From Trichomonas vaginalis G3 (Eukaryota > Parabasalia > Trichomonadida > Trichomonadidae): a stretch of 64,000 nucleotides of DNA. The notes under the pieces are model-generated. The model searched no databases. It was not told the origin of the DNA and was given only the letters and a program-made list of their open reading frames with translations. Positions 50,147-59,457 of the stretch are shown piece after piece (position 1 is the stretch's first letter; every line of letters begins with the position of its first letter). A program made the position numbers and the translations under genes. The DNA lies in the NCBI RefSeq assembly GCF_026262505.1, contig NC_067206.1:11241507-11305506 (forward strand), read 5' to 3'.

Positions 50147-50177
50147 CTGAAGTCAAGCGTAAAAATAAATGGTTCAT

Positions 50178-51002
50178 TTACTCTGCTTGTTTGAAGTTGT
50201 CAAAATACTCTGTTATTTTTTCCTTTAACAATGGCAAATCTTCTTTGAAGGTAAGAATTGTACAACCTTTCATATCATAGTGTGTTTGAGGTAACGTATC
50301 TTGAACTATTTGTTTCACATCTTCATTTGGAGTCATTGAAATCGGTAAGTTTTCGCGATAGAACCAATTTCTGTCAGATTTGTAAATCTTAGCAAGGTCG
50401 TAAAAGCTTTTGTTGTTTCTTCTGACTAAATGCAACATAACCATATCTTTATCTTCTTCATTTTCCATCTCTTCAGTATAAATCATATACTTATAGTTCT
50501 TTTTCCTTTCCTTTTGGTACCGAACGTGGTATTCTTTCTGAATGCTTTTGTCTTTTGCTTCAATGACTTCATCTTTTGCTTGAAGTTTCTTTTCCATCTC
50601 TTCACGTTCTTGTCTATGAATTTCGTCAAGAAGTCTGTAAATATACCAAGCATAACGAGGTGAAGCCCACATTGCTACAGCATTTACAAGAAGTCTATGT
50701 ACATACCAACCTCTCAAACCATTTGGCAAATTTTTACGATTTTCATGTGTTTTATGCAAGACCGAGAATTCTCGGTCTAGAGAAATTTCACTCAAAAGTT
50801 CTTGTGTGCTTTGGTTTCTGAACCAGTCGTCTGTATGTTTGGTATCTGGAGCAAAACATGCTGTCAAAATACTTTGCATTTGGTACATATCGTCTTTGAC
50901 CGAACGAATGAGACGGAGTTGTTTGTTAAACTGTATGTACTCATATTCTTCATTTATAGCTTCATGGACTATAACTGTTGTTGTGTTCTCTGTTGTTGAC
51001 AT
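50178..51002 (-). CDS. KilA-N domain protein with DUF3627-like C-terminus (B copy)
   Basis: Intact, 274 codons, seven more than A. The extra codons are mainly in the coiled coil (QAKDEVIEAKDKSIQKEY). KilA-N motifs DWFRNQSTQELL and GWYVHRLLVNAVAMWASP are as in A. Between them the segment is SLDREFSVLHKTHENRKN, encoded by a hairpin cassette of another type (50737-50792). Confidence 0.85.
   Translation of the reverse strand: MSTTENTTTVIVHEAINEEYEYIQFNKQLRLIRSVKDDMYQMQSILTACFAPDTKHTDDWFRNQSTQELLSEISLDREFSVLHKTHENRKNLPNGLRGWYVHRLLVNAVAMWASPRYAWYIYRLLDEIHRQEREEMEKKLQAKDEVIEAKDKSIQKEYHVRYQKERKKNYKYMIYTEEMENEEDKDMVMLHLVRRNNKSFYDLAKIYKSDRNWFYRENLPISMTPNEDVKQIVQDTLPQTHYDMKGCTILTFKEDLPLLKEKITEYFDNFKQAE
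50737..50792 (-). repeat. hairpin cassette inside the KilA-N coding sequence (B)
   Basis: It contains the perfect 20-bp palindrome AGACCGAGAATTCTCGGTCT (50759-50778), flanked by GAAATTTCTCT and TGCATAAAACACATGAAAATC. These are the same flanks as intergenic copies at 25075-25135 and 51940-51975. Confidence 0.85.
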
Positions 51003-51090
51003 ATCTGTCTTTACATTCCGGATAAAAAAATAAATAAAAATAAAACTAACTTTATTTTCTGACTTTCACAAAAGACCAAAAATAAACGCT

Positions 51091-51723
51091 TTACATGTAT
51101 TTTTCAGCAACTTCGTCAAATAATTTTATAGCTTTATCTATCTCATCTACTTCAAACGTTTCTTTACCTTTCGTGGGAGCACCATACATTTTCTCAAACT
51201 TTTCAAGTAGTTCTGTTTCTGCAGCTCTCATATCGTTAACGAACACAACCTTAACTCTATTGACTGTAGAGTCATATCTTAGAGTTATATTATATGTTCT
51301 TCCTATCTTATATCTCTTTGTATTGAAGTCCTTCGGTTTCTGAACGATGTAAAGTAAGCCTTCACTGCAACGTTCCGTATCGAATGAACCATATGTTATG
51401 AAGTTATATCCAACAACTGGGTCTAACCATAACAAAACTATTGGTATAAGACTTTTGTCGATGAGATATGCTGCAGTTCCATAGAATCTTACCGATATCA
51501 TAAGCTCAGGATTTCTTGTCAAAATTTTCTGAGTAGAAGCAGTTCTAACCCAGTCGTGGGATGTTTTCTTTCCAGATAGTGTTAGAATGTCTGACAAAGA
51601 ATATTTGTTGTATTTCTTTGAGTATCTTACGTTTAAATCACCGATTCTAACCACCTTGGTGTCATTGTCTATCTTTCTAACTGTTTCAAACTCAGTGTTT
51701 AACATATATGTTCTTACATACAA
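51091..51723 (-). CDS. KilA-N plus T5orf172 (GIY-YIG-like) protein
   Basis: 210 codons, intact. After a short unique start (MYVRTYMLNTEFE) it equals the C-terminal part of the fusion gene in A. KilA-N is at residues ~15-90 (NKYSLSDILTLSGKKTSHDW, ELMISVRFYG), T5orf172 at ~105-205 (GLLYIVQKPKDFNTKRYKIG, RTYNITLRYDS, AAETELLEKFEKMYG). The Y-x-IGRT and R residues match the GIY-YIG-fold signature. Such KilA-N/T5orf172 proteins occur in phages and large DNA viruses, and nuclease or DNA-binding functions are suspected. Confidence 0.8.
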   Translation of the reverse strand: MYVRTYMLNTEFETVRKIDNDTKVVRIGDLNVRYSKKYNKYSLSDILTLSGKKTSHDWVRTASTQKILTRNPELMISVRFYGTAAYLIDKSLIPIVLLWLDPVVGYNFITYGSFDTERCSEGLLYIVQKPKDFNTKRYKIGRTYNITLRYDSTVNRVKVVFVNDMRAAETELLEKFEKMYGAPTKGKETFEVDEIDKAIKLFDEVAEKYM

Positions 51724-51839
51724 AATAAAAAATATTTTTTTAAAAAATTAGCGTTATTTTTTCTATCTTGTATAAAAGATATGATTTCAGGGATTTTTTT
51801 TACGAAGTGCAAAAGTTCTCTTCGTCAAAAAATAACAGT

Positions 51840-52140
51840 TATATAATGAAATTTGGTCATTTTTTCACGATTTTCATAGAGTTTTGGCGAGTAAGATTTT
51901 TTCCCTACTCGCAATTTTTACGATTTTCATAGAGTTTTATGCAAGACCGAAAAAAGTCGGTCTAGAGAAATTTCACTGTTTTCATAGAGTTTTGGCGACC
52001 CCGAAAAAAGTCGGTCTAGAGAAATTTCACTGTTTTCATAGAGTTTTGGCGACCCCGAAAAAAGTCGGTCTCGCTGTGCTTCATGATTTTCATAGAGTTT
52101 TGGCGACTACGGATTTTCTCGTACTCGCTGTTCTTCACTG
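51840..52140 (-). repeat. hairpin cassettes with constant flanks (B)
   Basis: Five or so cassettes spaced by CATAGAGTTTTGGCGA or CATAGAGTTTTATGCA. Stems are GCGAGTA/TACTCGC, AGACCGA/TCGGTCT, GCGACC-ccgaaaaaagtcgg forms and CGACTACGG-type. This is the same family as 24970-25316 but in reverse orientation, in keeping with the inverted element. 51724-51839 upstream is plain AT-rich. Confidence 0.85.
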
Positions 52141-52588
52141 TTTCCGAGGGAAGCAATCTTATGCCATTTTACTCAGATTTTTGTTGCTGAATTCAGCAAA
52201 AATATATTTTAGGGTAGAAGGTTAGATCTAACCTGTTTTCTAACCTCTTTTCTACCCTCATGAATTTTCATGATTTCATCGTAAATGTTTTGTCAAGACT
52301 TCTTCGTAAATGTTTTGTCAAGACTTCTTCATCGTAATGAGCGTAAATCAGACAAAAATATATTTTAGGTGAAGAGGTGAGATCTCACCTGTTTTCTCAC
52401 CTCTTTTCTCACCTGTTATTTTATAAGCGTTTTACATGGTAAACGTTATTTTTTAAATTTTGTGAAAACTCAACGGTTTGACACAAGCCATTTTACTCAG
52501 AATTTTGTTGCTGAATTCAATAAAAATATATTTTAGGTGAAGAGGTGAGATCTCACCTGTTTTCTCACCTCTTTTCTCACCTGTTTTT
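52141..52588 (+). repeat. GATC-centred hairpin repeats, + orientation
   Basis: Three copies: a GTTA-stem copy at about 52209-52259, and GTGA-stem copies at about 52366-52413 and 52534-52583. Two are preceded by a segment with the palindrome GCTGAATTCAGC or its relative (52177 and 52509 areas). GTCAAGACTTCTTCGTAA spacer repeats are also present. The whole lies downstream of the 304-aa gene. Confidence 0.85.
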
Positions 52589-53503
52589 TCACAAGCGTTT
52601 TACATGAATTGTACGATGTATATTTGAAATCCTAAACAATTTCGTAGCTTCTATTTCTTCTGTCAGTATGTCAAAAGTTTTAACAATGCCGAAAGTTTCT
52701 TTATATTTCTTCTTGACGTCAGATAAAAGGAAATCGTCAGCAGTTGGATAGTTTTTGTTTAGAAATTCTAACATATCCATTTTATCTTCTGCTGGCTTTT
52801 CTGCTTCTTTCTTTAAGTCAGCATAGTCGTTTCGCATACGTTCTATCTCTTTGACGGAGTAGTTATATTTCCTAATTGCTGCTTTACATTTTGAACATTG
52901 CGGGTTCATTTTTGCGTTATATTCTGAAACCTTACCTGCTAAAACAACTAAAGCGTCAATTGCTCTCTTCATCTCAAAAGCTGCTGGTTTTATCTGTTCG
53001 TTCCATACCTTACCTCTTCTATCTTTATCTCTTATCTGCCATACACATTCAGCAACTAACGAAACAAAGTTGTCGTAGGTCTTAAATTCTTCAGATTTAT
53101 ATATGTCAGAAACATTCTTATATACCATGTCGCAATCTTTGTCCATAACCTTATGGTTGCAATGAAAACCAAGGAATTCATAATTTACCTTTCGTATGAA
53201 CTTCTTTATTTCTACTGAGTCAGTTGCTTTGACTTCAATTTCGTCGAATTCAGGAATAGTGAGCTTTTGTTGTTGGATTTCAGGAAGTTTAGGTAGATGG
53301 TCAATAATGTCCTGCATTTCATAAAGATATTGTTCATTTGTTTCATCCTGTGCGGTACAGTCTAAATTACTTGTTAAAAGTTCTTGCTTTATCTTCTGGA
53401 TTTCTGTTTCGAAAGTATATGAAGAAGGAATGAAGCTTTTCATCTCTACTAACATTGAAGTTGGGTTCATGACTAACGAGTTTGGTGCTGTTGTTGCTAA
53501 CAT
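52589..53503 (-). CDS. 304-aa protein: conserved N-terminal module with its own C-terminus
   Basis: Intact. Residues 1-230 match the first part of the fusion gene in A. A possible metal site is FHCNHKVMDKDCD and NPQCSKCKA. From residue ~232 (AEKPAEDKMDMLEFLNKNYP) the protein differs from A and ends with DVKKKYKETFGIVKTF, then KLFRISNIHRTIHVKRL, a helical, basic end that may bind DNA. No named family. Both flanks carry GATC-hairpin repeats in opposite orientation. Confidence 0.75.
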   Translation of the reverse strand: MLATTAPNSLVMNPTSMLVEMKSFIPSSYTFETEIQKIKQELLTSNLDCTAQDETNEQYLYEMQDIIDHLPKLPEIQQQKLTIPEFDEIEVKATDSVEIKKFIRKVNYEFLGFHCNHKVMDKDCDMVYKNVSDIYKSEEFKTYDNFVSLVAECVWQIRDKDRRGKVWNEQIKPAAFEMKRAIDALVVLAGKVSEYNAKMNPQCSKCKAAIRKYNYSVKEIERMRNDYADLKKEAEKPAEDKMDMLEFLNKNYPTADDFLLSDVKKKYKETFGIVKTFDILTEEIEATKLFRISNIHRTIHVKRL

Positions 53504-53559
53504 GTTCTTACAATAAAAATAAAAAATATTTTTTTAAAAAAACTAACTTTATTTCATCT

Positions 53560-54065
53560 GTCTTAAGGAAATTCATGAAAATTCATGAGGGTGAGAAAAC
53601 GGGTGAGAAAAGAGGTGAGATCTCACCTCTTCACCTAAATTATATTTTTGCCGAATTCATGAGTTTTGGTTGAAAGAATACGGTGGAGCCAAAAGTGGCT
53701 CGACCTCAAAACAAGCATTTTGTGAAGAATATAGCAATCGCCGGAATTCCGGCGGTTGCTTTTTATACAAAATTCAAGAGGTTAGAAAACAGGTTAGATC
53801 TAACCTTCTACCCTAAATTATATTTTTGGGTCCTTTACACTCATTACGAAGAAGTCTTGACAAAACATTTACGAAGAAGTCTTGACAAATTCAAGAGGTT
53901 AGAAAAGAGGGTAGAAAACAGGTTAGATCTAACCATCTACCCTAAATTATATTTTTGGGTCCTTTACGAAGAAGTCTTGACAAAACATTTACGAAGAAGT
54001 CATGAAAATTCAACGGGTGAGAAAAGAGGTGAAAAAACAGGTGAGATCTCACCTCTTCACCTAAA
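53560..54065 (-). repeat. GATC-centred hairpin repeats, - orientation
   Basis: Four copies: GTGA-stem at 53588-53640, GTTA-stem at about 53775-53825 and 53890-53950, GTGA-stem at 54012-54066, the last directly at the 286-aa gene stop. Between them are ACGAAGAAGTCTTGAC repeats and two other strong hairpins (53686-53701 and 53733-53760). Confidence 0.85.
53733..53760. repeat. GC-rich 28-bp hairpin
   Basis: AGCAATCGCCGGAA then TTCCGGCGGTTGCT, a 14-bp stem with one G-T mismatch and no loop, followed by a T-run (TTTTTATAC). The shape is that of a terminator-like or cruciform-forming site. Nearby is GAGCCA-aaag-TGGCTC (53686-53701). Neither is seen in A. Confidence 0.75.
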
Positions 54066-54073
54066 AGTATTTT

Positions 54074-54934
54074 TCAATACTTTTTCAGCACTTTTCCGTA
54101 GTTATATATGAAAGACAATTCGAGATAAAAGTCATAGTACAATGGAATAATATGTTGCACACCATTTGTTGTGAACCAAACTTGAAAGTCAGAGAAACTG
54201 TTACTAGGTGGTTCGTAGAATTTAGAAGCAAAGTCATAAAAGTCCTTACCAATACATAGAAAACTATTGTTGCTTGAACTGAAACTTGCATGACACATAA
54301 CATTTTGAGGGTCAAACACGTTTCTATAAACTGTCAAATCTGCTGGTGGAAGTATAAATTTAAATGGACCATCTGGTGGTAATGGTTCGTTCTGGTTTAG
54401 TAACCGAAGAAATTGTGCCCAAGAACGTTTGTCTACTTCCCAAAATAAAAACTCTGTATCTCTTGGAGGGTTAATTTCAATCTTTTGAAATGAAACGGTG
54501 GAGTTCATCTTGTCATATTCTAGTTTCAGATAGTATGTTCCATTTAGTAAAGAGTCGTATTTTTCTTGAAATTCCCAATAATATTTGTTCATTTGAGTTT
54601 GAAAGTCATTTAGAGTTTTCTCAAGACTTTCGTCTGAACGAACTGTAAAGATTCTCATTTCGGCAAATTTGTCTATTAGACCATCAGAACCTTTATACTG
54701 CCCATGAAAATATACTACGAACATAAACGCGTTAGTTCTATTTGAAAACAAAACTCTTCTAAATCCTATTGCCTTTGCATCTGAAGGACTTTGAAGCCAA
54801 CGAATTGGATAGTCAAACCTGTATGTTCGGGATGAAATTTCTTCATCTGATATATTCCTACCAGCATTTGTAAAGATATAGTCTAACGGTTTTGTATCTG
54901 CTACTTTTGTTCTTTGTTTTTCAACCTGAAGCAT
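54074..54934 (-). CDS. 286-aa conserved Maverick protein (B copy)
   Basis: Intact. It differs from the A copy by a few substitutions (for example Y for A near residue 37, R for K near 66). Leader TTTTTACATATATTAA. Between its ATG and the PolB stop (54935-55082) is a short AT-rich spacer with no gene. Confidence 0.8.
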   Translation of the reverse strand: MLQVEKQRTKVADTKPLDYIFTNAGRNISDEEISSRTYRFDYPIRWLQSPSDAKAIGFRRVLFSNRTNAFMFVVYFHGQYKGSDGLIDKFAEMRIFTVRSDESLEKTLNDFQTQMNKYYWEFQEKYDSLLNGTYYLKLEYDKMNSTVSFQKIEINPPRDTEFLFWEVDKRSWAQFLRLLNQNEPLPPDGPFKFILPPADLTVYRNVFDPQNVMCHASFSSSNNSFLCIGKDFYDFASKFYEPPSNSFSDFQVWFTTNGVQHIIPLYYDFYLELSFIYNYGKVLKKY

Positions 54935-55082
54935 TTAATATATGTAAAAATATATTGTTTTAAAATGGTATGCCATTTCATATTTCTCATCTAACAAACA
55001 AGTTTCCCAACGGTCTTCTCCAACAAACTCAGCGTACAGTTCAAATAAAATTTAAAAAATGTCACTTTTTTGAAAAACGTTT

Positions 55083-57236
55083 TTACTTCATGCAATGTTT
55101 TATTTCTGTGCCGTCTTCAAGTATGCCCCAGTACTTACGCTTGGAGAGGACATGAACTTCGGAAAATACCTTATCTAGCTTAAAACAGCCCATCTTCTCA
55201 CCGACTAAACCCATTTCAATGAGTTTGTTATAGCCTTCTTCGTTCGTCATGAGTGCGTCAATGTTCTCATAGTAAACCTTGACTTTCGATTTGACTTCGG
55301 AGAAGAACTCATTGTAGTTGTCAAGGACTGCCTTTGCGAACTGAGGGTGAGACCAATGTTCGACAATAGGTTTTAATGTGGTTACTAAGCCACTTTGACC
55401 TTGAGTGAATTCGTACTTCAAAACAAAAGGAGAAAACCTTTCAACAAAGTTGTCGACCTTCTCATAATGTTTACTCTTCATCTCTTGAGGTTTCTTAATG
55501 GAATATCCCCATGTCGAATTCATAAGCAATTTGAGTGTCATTGCAAGTTTGGGGTTTGAAGCTTTCCTAATATCATACAGTTGTTGTATGACTTTTCCAA
55601 CTGTATAGTTCCTTCCCGGGAACTCACCATCTTCGTTTGGAATTCCAGTCGGAATATATTGGACAAACCTCATGTATGCAGCGTTAAGGTCGACATAGTA
55701 TATCTTTTCGTTTGAGTCGAACTTGGCGCAACCAATTGGTCCAGTTTGTGGAAATTCAAGTGAGTCTCTTATCTTCTGAGAAACTTCTCCTGTTATCTCA
55801 TAAACATCGTCGAAGCAACCTGTTTCATATAAAACCTTCTGACCTAACTCAGAAGCTCTCCAATACAATTTGACGTCAATTGGATGTCTCAATGGAAGTT
55901 TGTTTATAGCATCTTGAAGTTCTTGCAACCTCATTGGAAGTTCTTCTGGTTCAGGTTGGTATCCGAACAATCCAACTCCTTGTGGAATTGTGTACTTCTT
56001 TTGTACTATAACTTTGTCTGGAACAACTTTTGGTCTTGCTAACAATGAAAAGTTTGTTTCGTCTTTTGGTACAAAAGTTTCTGTCAGCTTGTCATCTGGA
56101 ATTGGTTCCAACAAACCTTTCTCGAAAAGAATGTTTACAGCTCTGACAATGTTACACTTGCCTTTTCCGAACAATGGGTTTGTAAGACTTTCGTTCAACA
56201 TGAAGTGGTTGTGGACAATTACAATCTTCAACCATGGTAAATTGAACTCAACAACATAGTCGTCATGTGAAGAACCTTTAGCTGTAGGGATGTTGACTCG
56301 GATATTGACATTTGCCAACGGTGCAATTTTTGCCAATTGACCTCTGAGAATGTACCTTGTCTTCACACATGACTCAAGATACTTCATCTTCTCATCTGTA
56401 ACAAGACCAGAGTTCCTGAGACATGTAAGAATACAAGGTTCATTGACAATTGTTTCAATTGAATTGTAAATTCCATACCTTGTCAAGTCAATGTCAGACT
56501 TATTTATGAAGGGGAAGTATCCAGCATGTTGTCTGACTGCTTGAGGGTTAGGTTGGTACCACTCGAACTTAACACTTGCAATTCCTTCAATTGCATTCAA
56601 AATGGCTGAGTCGGAGTCAACCATTTGTTCTCTCTTTGTAGTCTTGAAAGCGTCAAGAAGCATTGCAGCTGTTGTGACATTGCCATGTGCATAGTAAATG
56701 TGACCATCCAAATCTGTTATGGTCAATCTGAGATTGTATCCTTTCTTATTTCCGTCTTGTATGGCAGCAAGTACACCCATGAAGCCTTCTTTGTTCTTTC
56801 CTTCGTCAAAGTTTACTGTAAAGGTTCGACCAGAAGTAATTTGACTTCTAACTTCACGATACTTTTCATATGCATATCTTGTTCTTTCCATGGGAGCATG
56901 TGCGTCTTCACCTTTTCCTTTTTTCCTTCTCAAAGGATGCAATTGTTCGTCATGTTTCCAATAGAATCTGGCAAAGCCGTCGTGTCCTTCAACTTGAGGT
57001 TCACTAACATCGAAAGGCATGTCCATAAGACGTTCTTCTTCTAACCTCTCTAGTCTGTTTGGATAATTGGCACGTGCTGTTTCCAAATCCATTTCGTAGC
57101 GAAGACCAGACAATTTGTCATAGACTTTTATGGGTCTTCCCTTCCTATATTTAAACTTCTTTGAAACTTTCCAACCATATCCTTGTAACTCTGCTTTTAT
57201 TCTAGCAGACTTTCTATCCATTCTATATGGGGGCAT
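55083..57236 (-). CDS. protein-primed family B DNA polymerase (B copy)
   Basis: Intact, 717 codons. Motifs are as in A, with scattered substitutions (e.g. CAKFDSN for CDKFDSN near motif A, and WSHPQF for WSYPQF). Two full-length, independently placed copies with mostly conservative differences argue that the gene is under selection or very young. Confidence 0.92.
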   Translation of the reverse strand: MPPYRMDRKSARIKAELQGYGWKVSKKFKYRKGRPIKVYDKLSGLRYEMDLETARANYPNRLERLEEERLMDMPFDVSEPQVEGHDGFARFYWKHDEQLHPLRRKKGKGEDAHAPMERTRYAYEKYREVRSQITSGRTFTVNFDEGKNKEGFMGVLAAIQDGNKKGYNLRLTITDLDGHIYYAHGNVTTAAMLLDAFKTTKREQMVDSDSAILNAIEGIASVKFEWYQPNPQAVRQHAGYFPFINKSDIDLTRYGIYNSIETIVNEPCILTCLRNSGLVTDEKMKYLESCVKTRYILRGQLAKIAPLANVNIRVNIPTAKGSSHDDYVVEFNLPWLKIVIVHNHFMLNESLTNPLFGKGKCNIVRAVNILFEKGLLEPIPDDKLTETFVPKDETNFSLLARPKVVPDKVIVQKKYTIPQGVGLFGYQPEPEELPMRLQELQDAINKLPLRHPIDVKLYWRASELGQKVLYETGCFDDVYEITGEVSQKIRDSLEFPQTGPIGCAKFDSNEKIYYVDLNAAYMRFVQYIPTGIPNEDGEFPGRNYTVGKVIQQLYDIRKASNPKLAMTLKLLMNSTWGYSIKKPQEMKSKHYEKVDNFVERFSPFVLKYEFTQGQSGLVTTLKPIVEHWSHPQFAKAVLDNYNEFFSEVKSKVKVYYENIDALMTNEEGYNKLIEMGLVGEKMGCFKLDKVFSEVHVLSKRKYWGILEDGTEIKHCMK

Positions 57237-57267
57237 TTTTATAAAAATAAAAAAATATTTTTTTTCT

Positions 57268-57888
57268 TTACTTTACATAACCGCCTGCTGCCATAAGTCT
57301 TTGACGCCAACCCATACCAGCTAATGAAGGTTGACTTGGTTTAGTTTGGAAACTAAACTTTGGTTTTGGTTTATCTTCAGTTTTTGGTTTTTCTTCTTCT
57401 ATCGGTTTTTCTTCTTCTATCGGTTTCTCTTCTTCTATCGGTTTTTCGTCACTTTTTGGTTCCTCTGACTTTACTTCACTTGCAGGAACAGTTGTGTCGT
57501 CAACATCTTCATAAATATCATATGCCATTTGTTTTTGTTTTCCTTTCAACTTTTTGTGTTTGTTGTAAAGTTTAGAATATTTCGACTCTAAGTCAATGAG
57601 ATGTTCTATAATGAACTGTTGGTCAGTGAAGTAAACTTTTCCATCTGTTGTCTCGAAAGCTCCTTCAGACTTCAATATTTTATTTGTGAGAGTCTGTTTC
57701 TTTTTTGAGATACTAGCCGTTCCATTTCTATGAAAAGTGACTTTATAGTTAGGGTTTGTATTTCCAGACCTGGCACTTTCTATTATTGAATTTTTCTCTT
57801 CATCTGTAAGTTCTTTGACAGGTTTTGACAATGGTTCTGAACTTTTTGTTTGTGGTGTCAAATCTACCGTTTCAACTTCTTCGGTCAT
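57268..57888 (-). CDS. 206-aa conserved charged protein (B copy)
   Basis: Intact. It equals the 194-aa A protein plus two extra IEEEKP units (three 18-bp repeats at about 57395-57450). The start is at 57888, with TTTTTTACTGAGATGAA leader; 31 bp separate its stop from the PolB start. Confidence 0.75.
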   Translation of the reverse strand: MTEEVETVDLTPQTKSSEPLSKPVKELTDEEKNSIIESARSGNTNPNYKVTFHRNGTASISKKKQTLTNKILKSEGAFETTDGKVYFTDQQFIIEHLIDLESKYSKLYNKHKKLKGKQKQMAYDIYEDVDDTTVPASEVKSEEPKSDEKPIEEEKPIEEEKPIEEEKPKTEDKPKPKFSFQTKPSQPSLAGMGWRQRLMAAGGYVK

Positions 57889-57907
57889 TTCATCTCAGTA
57901 AAAAATT

Positions 57908-58060
57908 TTAGTTTGGTTTGTTTTCAACTGGTTGTTGTTGTTTTTTAAGTCGGTCTAAAACTTCCTGAGGTATAGGAAGAACTTGACAAACACGTTGTGT
58001 AACTGCTGGAAGCCGACAAATCCATCTTGAACCCATTTGTCTCAATGCTGTATTGTTCAT
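57908..58060 (-). CDS. 50-aa conserved basic protein (B copy)
   Basis: MNNTALRQMGSRWICRLPAV, one codon shorter than in A (19520-19675). The leader is the same as that of the neighbouring 206-aa gene. The in-frame length difference supports translation. Confidence 0.65.
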   Translation of the reverse strand: MNNTALRQMGSRWICRLPAVTQRVCQVLPIPQEVLDRLKKQQQPVENKPN

Positions 58061-58079
58061 TTCATCTCAGTAAAAAATT

Positions 58080-58481
58080 TTACATTCCCCACGTTTGAGG
58101 CGGTTGAGGTTGGTTATTGTTTACCCACTGTTGTGCATGGTTATATCCTCTGTTAAAGAATCTTTCACCTTGGTCCATATAGTGTCCTGCTTGGTTATAG
58201 TAGTCATTTGCTTTGTTATAATAGTTTCCTGCTTGTCTTCCTACATTGTCCATCCATCCTTGAACTTTTCCTCTTGTTTCAGGATTTGGAATAAGATTTG
58301 TTGCATCTCGTGCTACCTCCCAACCTTTCTGTACAGTTTGTATAATAGGTTGTGCTTTCTCTTTAAGTATACCTAATGTACTCAAAATCTTCCTTCCAAT
58401 TCCAAATGCACCTCTGGCTATTGTTCCCACTGCGGGTAAAAATCTGGATGCAACTCCTGCTAATGCGCCAAATAAACCCAT
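58080..58481 (-). CDS. 133-aa MG-start virion-type protein (B copy)
   Basis: Intact and almost identical to 19098-19499 (R for K near residue 30). Leader TTTTTACCCTATAAGAA is the complement of the integrase leader, with 16 bp between the two start codons. Confidence 0.75.
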   Translation of the reverse strand: MGLFGALAGVASRFLPAVGTIARGAFGIGRKILSTLGILKEKAQPIIQTVQKGWEVARDATNLIPNPETRGKVQGWMDNVGRQAGNYYNKANDYYNQAGHYMDQGERFFNRGYNHAQQWVNNNQPQPPQTWGM

Positions 58482-58497
58482 TTCTTATAGGGTAAAA

Positions 58498-59457
58498 ATG
58501 ACGAATCCAAACAAGGACCCCTATGTTTCTAAAGCGACAAAGAAAGCACTCATGATAAAAATCTTTAGTTCAACACCAAATGCTTGGTTTATGGATATCT
58601 TGGAAAACATTCCGAGGTATAGAGAAGATGGACCACCATACTGGCTAATATTTGTCGGTCAAAACACAAGATACTGTGAAGCCATACCATTACAGTCCAA
58701 AGCTATTTTAGATATCTTAGCAGCTTTGACAATATTCGTTGACAAATACCATCCAACAAAACTGACATCTGACTGTGAAAGTTCTTTCAAATCAGATGAT
58801 GTAAAAAACTATCTGCGTTCAAAAAATGTAAACCAATATTTCATCGTCGACCAAAACCATTCTGCTCTTGGTGTCATTGACAGTTGTATAAAAATGTTAA
58901 GAGACTTAAACCAACCACAAGGTGGTGAAGCAAATGAAATGTCATATGACGACAAATATAGACACTTCTCCCAGGCAAAGATGAGACAAGTTTTAAATAT
59001 TTACAATAACCGTAAACAAAAAGGTTTGGGAAACCACTCCCCCGAAGAAATGAAAAACAACCCTGACTTAGAGAAAGACTATATATTTAATAATTTAGTC
59101 AAAAGAGACAAACAAGAAAGAATGCCGGGCTTCAAACTTCAGAAAGGTGACAAAGTAAAAATAGAAATACCTAGACGCGACCCATATGAAAATACTATTG
59201 ACTATGACAACAATAGGAACCCGACAGGTACTCACATTCGTGTTCGTAAAAATAGAAGAAAGTATACAAGAGAATATTATGAAGTTTTAGGCAAACATGG
59301 CAAAATGTACACATTGCAAGCAGAAGATAAAACTACTATTGTCAGACCTCGTTTCAAACTTGTCAAAGTTCAAGGTGGTATACTTTCAAAGACAGTTCCT
59401 AACAAATATAAGACAACTCCTGACGAATATGCTAAAGAAGTTGAAAATGACGACTAA
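58498..59457 (+). CDS. retroviral-type (rve) integrase of the Maverick
   Basis: Intact, 319 codons. RNase-H-fold core: D33 (AWFMDILE), D92 (TSDCESSFKS) and, 35 residues on, D128 (HSALGVIDSC) where the usual catalytic residue is Glu. C-terminal SH3/chromo-like domain about 205-295 (GFKLQKGDKVKIEI, YYEVLGKHGKMYTL, RPRFKLVKV). There is no N-terminal zinc finger. The enzyme should join the element's TIR ends to host DNA with 5-bp duplications, as seen around A and B. Its stop overlaps the fiber stop. Confidence 0.92.
   Translation: MTNPNKDPYVSKATKKALMIKIFSSTPNAWFMDILENIPRYREDGPPYWLIFVGQNTRYCEAIPLQSKAILDILAALTIFVDKYHPTKLTSDCESSFKSDDVKNYLRSKNVNQYFIVDQNHSALGVIDSCIKMLRDLNQPQGGEANEMSYDDKYRHFSQAKMRQVLNIYNNRKQKGLGNHSPEEMKNNPDLEKDYIFNNLVKRDKQERMPGFKLQKGDKVKIEIPRRDPYENTIDYDNNRNPTGTHIRVRKNRRKYTREYYEVLGKHGKMYTLQAEDKTTIVRPRFKLVKVQGGILSKTVPNKYKTTPDEYAKEVENDD

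Noticed and set aside
53683-54111. 142-codon ORF through the GATC-hairpin repeats
   Set aside because: It reads repeat units (same peptide twice) and has no counterpart in A.
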